From Megamerina dolium (taxonomy: Eukaryota; Arthropoda; Insecta; Diptera; Megamerinidae): 64,000 nucleotides of DNA. The stretch covers positions 122,014,240 to 122,078,239 of the forward strand of contig OY978525.1 in assembly GCA_963854835.1 (NCBI GenBank), given 5' to 3'. Of the stretch, positions 23,861 through 34,292 are shown in pieces (the stretch's first letter is position 1; each line of letters starts with the position of its first letter). The notes beneath the pieces are model-generated. The model was not told the origin of the DNA and searched no databases. It saw only the letters and a program-made list of their open reading frames with translations. The translations under genes were made by a program, and so were the position numbers.

Positions 23861-24217
23861 AAAAAATAAATATGTGGCCACATAAAGCCCCAAAGGGCTC
23901 ATTGGTCGAGCTTCTCTTCCATTACTGTTGTGCGTCTTAAATTTTGGACAATATTAGAAGGGACCTACTTATTTTAGCCGGTTCCGAACGGCAGAACACT
24001 TGTGACATCACTTTTTCTGAGCTTTGTCACAGAGTTCTTTAAGAAGCTTTTTCATGGCAAGTTGTTACTGTTGGAAGAATTGCCAATTGCTTGCCGACAG
24101 GTGGGTACCGTTCGAAAGAAAAATCTTATCGATATTAAATTTGTTATGCATCAGCCGGGGATTGAACCACCGACCTACAGATCAGAAGGCGAACACACTA
24201 ACCACTGAGCTACGGCA
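23861..24217 (-). mobile_element. Near full-length tRNA-headed SINE copy
   Basis: On the minus strand it starts TGCCGTAGCTCAGTGGTTAG, with B box GGTTCAATCCC. It runs through TTTCTTTCGAACGGTACCCA, CAGTAACAACTTGCC, TAGGTCCCTTCTAATATTGT and GAGCCCTTTGGGGCTTTATG, and ends GCCACATATTTATTTTTTTT. It is co-linear with the copy at 5818-6187. The tRNA-like part does not close into an acceptor stem, so it is not a functional tRNA gene. Confidence 0.88.
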
Positions 24218-24229
24218 TGATAAATGTTT

Positions 24230-26860
24230 ACCTCTCCATTTTTCATAATGCTTCATTACTAAGAATTCTTGATTACATCATATCGAATCCAACAAGATGT
24301 ATTAAATTTCGTTTTTTTTTTCTCTCTCTCTCTCTCAATGATTTATCTAAAATTATCTAAACTAATTACTACTTATTTATTTAATTAATGACTATCATTT
24401 ATGCCAATCATGTATATAGTAACATATACATATATTTTTAGTATTCCAAAAAAATTAACTTTTTCCTTTGCGGTGGATGCATGAGGCATACCTACTTACT
24501 GACAACTGGGAAAATGTTAATTTTCAAAGAATTTCTTTTACGATAAATTTTTTTGTTCATAAGAATTGGGCGTTTTATGTTCATGTTCATGTTCATGTTC
24601 ATGTGTTCCATTGTATGTACAATACATTGAATATTGTGTTGTTCATTGTAAATATACGTAAGTGTGTATTTATATTTTTGAAATTGTTTGTGGGAGAGTG
24701 TGTTATACATATAAATATACATTGAACATTGTGTTTTTCATTACAAATATATGTACATAGTAAGTGTGTATTTATATTTTCTAATCTTCATTTTAGTCAT
24801 AATGATAAGCTTAATTATTAGAATATTTTCTATTGTGTTAAAGTTTACATTTAAAATGGATCCTTTGCCTTCAAATTAGATTTCGTACATTATTAATATA
24901 TATTGTTTAATCTCAGTATGTAACTTTTGTGATTTCAATATTTCTTTATTTATTTATTTTCATCATCATATTTCAGCTCTAAATGTGCACATTTATGTTT
25001 ATTATTGTAGGCAATAGGGTATTTGGTTTCCAAAAATCAATTATATTTACATTTTGGAACAATTTTAGTTATAAAAGTCAAGGAGAAAAAACTTGCATTG
25101 GTTACGACCACACTAATTAACGATTTAAATAAATGTATGTAGCTCTGAGTCCGCCCTGTCACTTGGTCCAATAGATGCTTTAAGCTAAACCGAAAATTGT
25201 GAAAGATTTTTAAAAGAAATTCGAAGGGAAACAACTTTTTTGCAATTTCTTCCCTTTATATGAATTTGAAAAAATGCATTCGGAGATATAGATTAATCGA
25301 TTTTTTGAATATGTCATATTATTCGATTCCTAAAAGTATGCAATAGAAGCTTTAACAATTCAAAAGATAACTGAATCAAAACTACTTTTATTGGGTATCA
25401 GAAGTACTGCTTGCTCGCTCTAGCACTGCGACCACAAATAATATATTGTACATCAAAAATAATAATAAAAAATAAAATATAAACACTTTTTCTCGAAAAT
25501 ATAATTTTTCTTGTAAAAGTAGCTCGAGAGAAGTGGCAAAAATTGAAGCTAAAAGTTGGAATTCTGTAAAATGCTTGTTTATCCGAAAACTTCCATTCAT
25601 GATTTTAGCGTGTGTTCACAAATGAAGGTATATGAAAGACTTTTCAGTCCATAGTCAAAGTAGGTATATAAGGTGACTTTTTCCAAGATTGATTTACATG
25701 TGAATTAGAGTTGGACGTATTGTTGAACTTTAATTCTTATGGAGAACGAAGAAGTGTAGTTATAATATGATGAACATATTTATTTATATCCGAGTTTCAA
25801 TTTTGATGGAGGGCTTTTCCTCTGTGGCTAAATTAGCCTAAAGTAAGATGCAATTTGTGTTCAATTTCCTCGACACTATCTTCACAAAAAATTGAATAAA
25901 TTGAATAATTCATTAAATGCTAAAGAATATGCTGCATCGCCAAGTTTGAGACCTGAAGGTGATTCTACTACATCAGTTGCTGCTAACCAGTAATTTGATC
26001 TTTATACTGTCAGTTAAGAACGCATTAAGCTATCAAATGTTGAGCAAATATTAAATGAAAATGTATGTGGTCGTTCTAGCCAAAACTTTGTACAAAACTT
26101 TCGAAAACATGAATTATGAACTTAAAGATTTTTTCAAAATTTGAAATTAAGGATGGTATTGAAATGCAGAATCGAGGTAAAAAATTTAATTATAATATTA
26201 TTTATATCTTCATTTAATACAAAAAAATTCATGCGCAACATACTGTAGTCGATAAAGGTGCAACTTCTTTGCTTCATTTTCTTTACTTCATAATTATTTT
26301 CATCTTCGGATTCATTTTCATTTTTACCTTCATCTTAATTTTCATTTGTTCAACAAAAAAAAAAGTTGATAAAAATTGTTGACGAGCATAAAATTTCCTT
26401 ATATAGAAGAAGTTTCTTTTATTTCTACTTTATTCTTCTACTATAAGACAAGTACACAAGTGTACTGGGAGGAAATAGATCTAACGAAATATGTTATTCA
26501 ATTATTTGTCGAAAATTGCCATCAAATACTTCTCAAAAAAGTTATGCTAACATTAAATAAGGGACTCTCGAAAAGATTTTAAAATTAAACTTCATTCGTA
26601 CAGATGAAAATTGATGTACGTATCCGTACGTAGGTAGGTACTAAAATGTATACATATGTGAATACATATCTAAATACACATATAACAATAACATGAATAT
26701 ATACCATTTATTTAATATGAATATAAAAAATAAAAAATTGGTGAAACAATGCAATTATGGTAGTAATTTGGAAATGTAAGTATGAAAATTGAAAGTGGCT
26801 GATTTTTCCATAATAACTAAATAGGTACTTATTTTACTATAGTAATATGATATTTTCTTA
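24230..26860. other. Intergenic AT-rich stretch
   Basis: It contains a (TC)n run at about 24319-24336 and a six-base tandem repeat at about 24579-24604. The open frames are short and without coding character. Confidence 0.45.
24579..24604. repeat. (GTTCAT)n hexamer repeat
   Basis: Four consecutive GTTCAT units; the overlapping open frames encode only Val-His or Met-Asn alternations. Confidence 0.9.
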
Positions 26861-26862
26861 AT

Positions 26863-27212
26863 AGCTGTATTCACACTGATCTTGCTAGTTTGTTAATTCG
26901 TTAGTTGCTAGATCGGTAAAATTTTTAACTGTGAAGGCACCTTTCATCTTAATATAGTTAGTTTTGCAAGTGAGAGGTAAATTGAGCGTAAAAAACTCAT
27001 GACTCTCATGGTTATGCCTCTCTGTGTATCATCAGCCTACGCGACATCAGTAACGAGTGTTAACGAGTAACGAAGAAATTATCTAACATAGCTTGACGTC
27101 TGGGTGGTTACTTCGTTACTTCGGCAATTTGAAAAATTCCCAAAAACAAAATAAACGGGAAATATTACCGAGTAACAAGTAACGAAGTATCGAGTTTGGT
27201 GTGAATACAGCT
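26863..27212. mobile_element. MITE-like element with 14-bp perfect TIRs
   Basis: AGCTGTATTCACAC at the left end is mirrored exactly by GTGTGAATACAGCT at the right end, giving a 350-bp unit. The interior is rich in GTAACGAAGTA-like words (for example CGAGTAACGAAG and CAAGTAACGAAGTATCGAG) and has no coding potential. The target duplication is not clear. Confidence 0.65.
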
Positions 27213-30200
27213 TTTTTTGTTTTTTTTTTGTTTTTGTTTACTTTTCTTTTTTCAAAAAATAAGGCCAGTGGATACTCTAAAAAATAGATTACTAATATGT
27301 CTAACTATAAGAGTGTGTTTCAAAAATTTCTGGAATAGTGTTCAGTTGGTTTACACACTGGCATTAGAGTGCATTTTAAAGTTTGCACTTTCGCAAAATT
27401 TTTGACACTTTGCAAGCACCAACAAACAATAAAGGTTTGAGGTTATCAAAATGAAATATAAGCCACTCGCAGTCCTTCAATTCCATCATACAAACAAAAA
27501 TGGAGGGAATTGTTATACATATTTCAGTGAAACTTCTTGTTTCAAGTAAATTTCGGATCACTGATGTCAATCCTGAAATCATTATTTATGTAGGCTTTTA
27601 TTTATAAATCAGGTTTGAAAACTTGATTTTTCCCTTTTGGAAGAGCGTGTGGTAGCCAAAGGAGTAGTTCGATTTCTATTAATTTTTTTTAAATAATATT
27701 TTTCCAAAAACAATTCACATCAAAGATGCAAGATACTGGATATACTGCAAATATTGTAATTACAACGACAAAACAAAAAGAGAAAGATAATTATATATCC
27801 TTTAGGAATTTCCTTTGATATGAGCATAAGCACAAAGCACAAGAGATTATATATTTTTAAATTACAATTTTGTACTATTTAAGTACAAAGGTGCTAAATT
27901 TTTATCCAAAATATACTTTTCGGTTAAATCAAAATTAACTTTTGTTTTTAGCCAGTTTATTTTAGCTGGTTTTGACTAAAATCTGATGGTTTCTTGATTT
28001 TAGAATGTTTGAGCTCTAAAATGCTATAGCAATTTCGTTTTTCTTATATTGAATTTGAAATAATAATGATGTAAATTTGACACACACACTCTAATGCAAA
28101 TGTGTTATTCTTCGTGTGGCCAGCATTGTTCTAGATCACGCAGCAAAAATAACAATTTCACTAACAATTTTGTGCGGAAGGTGGGCGTGTCTGTCGCTGA
28201 AATTTACTCAAACTTATATTAAGTATATTCTTTTACTGAATTTACTGAATTCTGAATTTTACTGAATTCCAAAAAAGTAAATTTGTACTAATTTTGGTAA
28301 ACATTTTTGTATTTTTTTAACAACACGTTTGCGATGACTTCCAAAGGGGTGGATGCGTTTTTGCTGCTTTAGGGAAAAGATCTTGGGAAGTGGGCGTGTC
28401 CATGGATGGAATTTCCGAAATTTAGGTATATGATTGATATAATCTGAAAAATATGTGCAATAATTTCCAAAGCTCTAGTTCTCTGTTTTATTATTTAAAT
28501 ATTTATAATAACGTAGATATATATCTCCATTTCTTACTATTAACTATTGACTACTACTAACAAAAAAAAAAAGGACCTATTCCACTTTCAAAAATAACAA
28601 CTGATATGTTATTATAGAGGATTAGGGATTTTTTAAACTAATATTTGGTTGATTGGATAGTCATTTTTCTCTGCTAATTATATGATAGTGTTAATGAATC
28701 GAATGGCAAAATCGGTTTCAAATTTTTATTCTTGTACTTACATCACGGCCTTCTTCGTGACTTTAAAATTATATAAAATAACATCCTTAGTTCCATTTAT
28801 CCACATTTCAAACTCATTCCTTTTGCTTATTGAGATTTTTAACGTGGGTATTGAAAGATTGAGATGTATACTTTACTCTAGCCTACAAATGGAATTCTCT
28901 AAAATTTAATAATTTCATACTAATTACGATTAACCAAAAACCTAGATCTGCTGTATCCAATATTAAACATTCAGAAAATGGTGTAATCTATTTCTGTTTA
29001 ACAGCAAAGAGTAAGAAATTATTTATTACTACTAGTTATCATACTGATTTCACATTTCTTTCTTTTATGAAATTTATTAATTTCAAAGCTATAGCGAGGA
29101 CAAGAGGATCAAGAATAGTGAATTTAAAGTCGAAAAAGCCACAAGAAACTAGACCACAAAAGATGTCTGATGACCAGTCATAAATCAGACAAGAATTAGC
29201 CCACTAGCTTTGTTGTTTGTTGGTGAAACGCGAAGTGTCCGTAGTGGTGAAGGCCTTGAAATGCACACCGATCTCCAGTCCGAAAACTTTTGTATCACAC
29301 TGTAGGTATATGCTTTATGGTGATACATATATCTATATACATAACTGCATATATTCTAAGGTATATGGTTGTTGTTGTTGTTTTAGCAGCAACAACAGGT
29401 ATGCGGTGTTGCAATTATTCAGTATGGTAAATATTTTTTATTGTTTTTACTTGTCTAGTTGCGTTAATAGTACTTACTTAATTCTTAAACAATTTAAGTA
29501 GTATACAGTATTTGATTCACCTAATTCGATACATTTCTTCTTTTAACATTTAATATTCACCATGTGCTAAACATACAAGGTGCTGCAAAAGTTGTATTTT
29601 ATAATCAGTATAAGTAATGGAGTTAAAAACGTGTTTTATTTGTGAAAAATTTGAGATAATATTTTTTGTATAGAAAACGTACTGGTTTATTTTAATGTTT
29701 TTTTTTTTTGCTGCTTTTGTTTTTAATAGAAAATATTTAATAATAGTTTTTTTTTTGTACGGTATAAAAAATATGTAAAAATGTTAGCTCTCCATCGTTT
29801 GGTTTGAAAAAATGTTTATCTGAAATTTATTATTGATATTCTTATTCTTGATTAGTTCTGTTAAAAATTCCATAAAATTTTTCTTGTTGTCTTTAAAAGG
29901 TCTTAATAAGAAATAACTCATTAGAGGGGATTATTGTATTTAATGACTTAGAATTAGTGGAATATATTGTCAAAGGAAAAAAGGATAATAATTAGTGAAA
30001 TGATGTGCTATTATATGTACGTATGTATGTATCATAACTTACATTATTATTACAATTACATTTATTAATTTTAAGTTTTCTATTTTTGATATTTGATATT
30101 GATGAAAATTTTGAGCGCATTTCGTAAGACAAGTGTGTTTTATTTATGTTGAACGATTTCCAGTACTTTAGAATAGTTTTCGAGGGAAAGTAAACGACAA

Positions 30201-31200
30201 AAGTAATCCGAATTAAAAAAAAGCGCTGTGTTGGCTTGTTCTTTATCACCTGGTGCATGAGGGAAAACAAAAAAAAATGTATCCAAAGAAAATTTCCATG
30301 GAAAATAATTGAATTCTTAACTAAAATATGGATGGATATATAATCCAACGAAGACTTCATTCGAAATTTCGTCAAAATATCTCTACATTTCTCCACGATA
30401 TCTTCCGAAGAAAAAAATTTTTGTGGAACAAAAAAAAATTAAAAATAATAAATTTCCACATAAAAATAAGTGAAAATAGAAAAAAAGTGTACAGTACACT
30501 GACAAAATAATTATAAAATTCTGTTATTTTCAATTTACTCTTGCTCAATTAACGACTTGTAAATGAAAGTGTATTTTTTACCACCAAAACCAATAATGCT
30601 TCAATCGAGTTGTGCAAATACCAGACCATTCTGGAAAAATTCCGAGAGTGTTTATCAATTATGAAACAACAACTTAAACAAGCCATCCTTAATACAATAC
30701 TGATATCAAAAGTTTAACATTGTCTCACTGTGTAATTTTTCTTGAAGGTTTCTGCTGTTAAATTCGATTGATTTGTTCATATTTGGAATTAGAATACCTG
30801 ATAACATTCAAAAGTTTTGGGCTTTTTGGAACGTACCCGCAATAGTCAACTGAATTTATCGAATACACGACCCAAATATAGAAATATAGAACGTATATGA
30901 AAAAAGGTCAAATACTTGTAAATTAGAAATCGTTCCAAATTGTGATCTTCATACACGAAATACTATAAATTCTCAAAACTACACCGGAAATAATACCAAA
31001 AAGGTCAAACAACTCTCCGAAGCATATTTTACTCTGGATAATACTTCATTTAATGTTGAAATATCTCTGTTTAAAAAACGAGAATGTCCAAGCGTTATTC
31101 AAGGGGATGCGGTTTCAATATAAAAGAAAATGAGGTGAACCAAAACAGTAATAAAACTATCCTCATGCACAAGATTGATCAAATATAGTTTCCATAAATT
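27213..31200. other. Intergenic, no gene supported
   Basis: Two GTGGGCGTGTC words (about 28182 and 28391) sit in slightly GC-richer sequence and may mark an old repeat. A TTGTTGTTGTTTTAGCAGCA hairpin lies at about 29370-29398. The frame at 29992-30396 lacks motifs and splice flanks. Confidence 0.45.
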
Positions 31201-31369
31201 CTGTACGTCCATAAATGATTTTAATACTTCAAGTGTCATCGTTAATTGGCAAAGGCGACACTATTTGCATGGATAAATTTCCAGCAGCTCCAATGTCGAA
31301 TTTGTTTGTTTTATATTTTGTTGGCCTTCTTCAACTTCAAAAACTGTTTCCAGTGGTAAGGAGTCGTTT

Positions 31370-31448
<79 letters not shown>

Positions 31449-31892
31449 TTCATCGTATATCTCAAAATCATAAGTGAATCATCAGTCCTTGCATGTACAA
31501 TTTCGTGCATGTTACAAGTCTCCCTCACATCATTCTACCAAATATGTATATATGTATTGTATATCTTTGACACTTACTTTTTAGAGCTATATTGATTGAA
31601 TGGTAAACAAGCAGGCTAAACCGGAATTAAACATTTCTACTCAGTTGTGCCGCTTACTAAAGTATAACATTGTTTGATTGATTGATAGAAATAGGGCAAT
31701 GACGACGACTAAGATGATCGATTGATTATACCGATGTTACGATGTATGGAACGCTTGATCCCTTGATTTAAGTTGTGCGTTTGTGTTCCAGAAGCATGCG
31801 CTAGTGCATTTGATTGAATTCGCACGGTGCTACTTTGCAACTTTAACTACAAATGATTAACAACCCCCGTACCACGGAAAGGTCCAGCACCA
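31201..31892 (-). other. Probable 3' UTR or downstream region of the Stac-like gene
   Basis: It follows the final TGA at 31893-31895 and includes the (AT)n tract. No AATAAA was confidently placed on the minus strand, so the transcript end is unknown. Confidence 0.4.
31375..31446. repeat. (AT)n microsatellite
   Basis: About 36 AT units; the Ile-Tyr open frames on both strands here are artefacts of it. Confidence 0.97.
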
Positions 31893-34292
31893 TCAGTGCG
31901 GAAGCATCAACGGTCGTGCAGTGCTGGTCAATTTATGACGCGCTTGTGGTTTCTCGCCATACTCGTCAAAGCAATAGAGTGGTGATATTTTTAGGCCTGT
32001 TTTCTCCGGAATAATTTTAAAATGAGGTTGTTCGGTACTGACAATGAGGGGACGCTTCATCGAATGCATGTACTCGGAATGGGGTGCTCCTAGTGGGCGT
32101 CGTGTGCTTGGCACATTCATTTTCTTACAAGGCTCCGGTTTGGCATCGACATTCATTTGGCAGTTGAGTGGTGAGTACTTGTTGGGTTTATAAATTGAGA
32201 ATATATTGTTGATGAGACTCAATGCAGAATGTCCGCCCGCTGATGGGTGATGTCCTGTGGAGGTCGGCTGTTGTGTCTGTACGTTGTGTTTCGGATAGAA
32301 ATTATTGTATTTATACGAGGGTAACGCGTCTGCGGGAAATACTTTGTGGCCGTAGTTGTAGGAGCGGTGTAAGGGCGAGCCAGCATGTTCAAAAAAATGA
32401 ATGTTACTTACATTGTTGGCACTGGCGGATGAGGTTCCCATCTGTGGCGGTGACGGCATACCTTCTAGCAGTGACTTTTTTATCATCATACGTTCCTGTT
32501 CGCGATCGTGCAAATCGATAGGTTGACCATTGTTGTAACAGCCGACATTTACATTTTTCACCTTCAGATTGCTATGCATGTTGCGGCGCTGCATATCCAA
32601 GTCGATGGGGCTAGGCGGCTTCTCCAATTCCTCCCAGTACTTTTCCAAATCGATATTGAAATCCTCCAAATCCATTTCTGTGGAGTCCGAACATGTGTCT
32701 TCATCATAGCGGCTAGGCGGCTGCACTTCCAAGAGTGATTTGCTACGCGCTGGAGGACGATAACCCGACAAATAGTTTCGACTGCGATTTGCGGCATCAG
32801 CTGCGGACAGGTATCGTTCATCTTCGTCGAGGAATTTGTCCTGTAGCATAAGACGTTCGCGTTCGTCACGTATAAACTGATCCAAGTCGGTGTCATAGAC
32901 GCGACAGTGCATATGTTCCTCCTCCTCGGCCGCGGGATGATGACTTGGACAATGCAGTCGTGAACGTGACCTGGCGATATGGTGCTGCTGCTGGCGGTGG
33001 TAGCAATAGTCTTCGGCGGAACAGCAACATATCATCGTGGGTGGCGGCGGCAGAGGCTGCTCGCATTCACCTTCGCGATGATCGCGTCCTGAGTGTAGCG
33101 AGTAGCGCGTCGCCGTTGCCACACGATGGTTACCAATTCTGTCCTCAATCCAGTCGGTGGCAGCATGCAGGTTTCTGTTGCTTCCGCCACTAGCGCCAGC
33201 ACCATACATACCAACTGGTAAGCCGCGTCGCCACGAACGTCGAGTGCCATTAGTAGGGCCAGCATAGCTGGGATATATTTCGTCTAATAAACATTTGGCA
33301 TTTGTGCATTGATCACGTGCGCAACAGGAATAAGAGTCACGCACATGCGCCAGCGCGTTCTCATCCAGACTGTTGCTGTAGTAATAGCCCATGGACTTGC
33401 GAAAGGCCTCTTGTTTTTCACGACGCGTATTACCCTGCTGCGGTAAATCATAGTCCATAACATCGAAGGGCGTCGTCTTTGAACTGGCACTAAAAGAATA
33501 CGATTTAGGCACACTGGCACGATTCTTTAGTATTGAAGTTGTGCCGATAGAGGAACTTGGTTGCGTCGTCGCTGTTTCCCCTTCATACATGTAACCACCA
33601 AAGCAACAACTATGCGATTTGGGGTAATGAAACTCTTTACAGCTTGTTGAACGTTGCAACCCAAATTCAGTGGAGCCTTCACCCTCACCTCTTCGGCCTC
33701 TAGGTGCATCATCACTACCGCCGATACTATCAGTGACGAAAATCTCGTCCTGTTCGCGGATGTTACGAAGTTTCTTGTATGTGCTGTATTTAATGCAATC
33801 GGGTATGTAGTCCTCATCTAAATCCTCCGAGCGATTCGAATAGATATTGTCCGTATACCAAGTGGAATCTAATTGTTTCGGTTTCGGTTTAGCCTGCAAC
33901 ATTCTGTCACGCTTCGATTGACGATAACTCTCGAAGCAAATGTTTTTCATCCTCTCTAATTTCTGTTCACGAATGCGCTCCCAATTTTCCCAATTTTTAT
34001 CATTTTTATTTCGACCACCATAACCGCCAAAGAATCCATTATTATTCAATGTATAATCGCCCCCATTATAATCATGGAGGTTGGTATTTTTTGGCTCACC
34101 TCTGGTATAGGTTGTGGTTGTAGTGTTGGTGGCGGTAATTGTATCTTTACTTAAATTATTGTAACTGGTCGTGGTGTTGCCACCGTTTTCGGTGACTACA
34201 ATTCTTATCCTACGTTTGGTCTTGTCGAGCAACTTCGACGATAGCGACGATTTATGTGGTTTGTCGCGTTCATCAGGCGGCTCTTCTGGCTG
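31893..34292 (-). CDS. 799-codon in-frame extension after the Stac-like TGA
   Basis: Directly after TGA (34295-34293) the frame reads QPEEPPDERDKPHKSSLSSK, then LLDKTKRRIRIVVTENGG, and stays open to TGA at 31895-31893 (last residues ARPLMLPH). It is Thr/Asn-rich at first and then mixed, with KNICFESYRQSKRDRML, DYIPDCIKYSTYKKLRNIRE, EKQEAFRKSMGYYYSNS and ARSKSLLEVQPP. It has no recognised domain and looks largely disordered. Its base composition is clearly richer in G+C than the flanks, as expected of coding DNA. No in-frame ATG or acceptor close to its start offers an easy independent beginning. Readthrough, or splicing that bypasses the TGA, is therefore needed to express it. Confidence 0.75.
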   Translation of the reverse strand, partial: QPEEPPDERDKPHKSSLSSKLLDKTKRRIRIVVTENGGNTTTSYNNLSKDTITATNTTTTTYTRGEPKNTNLHDYNGGDYTLNNNGFFGGYGGRNKNDKNWENWERIREQKLERMKNICFESYRQSKRDRMLQAKPKPKQLDSTWYTDNIYSNRSEDLDEDYIPDCIKYSTYKKLRNIREQDEIFVTDSIGGSDDAPRGRRGEGEGSTEFGLQRSTSCKEFHYPKSHSCCFGGYMYEGETATTQPSSSIGTTSILKNRASVPKSYSFSASSKTTPFDVMDYDLPQQGNTRREKQEAFRKSMGYYYSNSLDENALAHVRDSYSCCARDQCTNAKCLLDEIYPSYAGPTNGTRRSWRRGLPVGMYGAGASGGSNRNLHAATDWIEDRIGNHRVATATRYSLHSGRDHREGECEQPLPPPPTMICCCSAEDYCYHRQQQHHIARSRSRLHCPSHHPAAEEEEHMHCRVYDTDLDQFIRDERERLMLQDKFLDEDERYLSAADAANRSRNYLSGYRPPARSKSLLEVQPPSRYDEDTCSDSTEMDLEDFNIDLEKYWEELEKPPSPIDLDMQRRNMHSNLKVKNVNVGCYNNGQPIDLHDREQERMMIKKSLLEGMPSPPQMGTSSASANNVSNIHFFEHAGSPLHRSYNYGHKVFPADALPSYKYNNFYPKHNVQTQQPTSTGHHPSAGGHSALSLINNIFSIYKPNKYSPLNCQMNVDAKPEPCKKMNVPSTRRPLGAPHSEYMHSMKRPLIVSTEQPHFKIIPEKTGLKISPLYCFDEYGEKPQARHKLTSTARPLMLPH

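Noticed and set aside
31215..31595. Open frames rich in Ile-Tyr
   Set aside because: They are translations of an (AT)n microsatellite; the same holds for 58491-58886.
32222..33817. Several plus- and minus-strand open frames over the Stac-like extension
   Set aside because: They are shadows of the long minus-strand frame, without splice flanks or family motifs.
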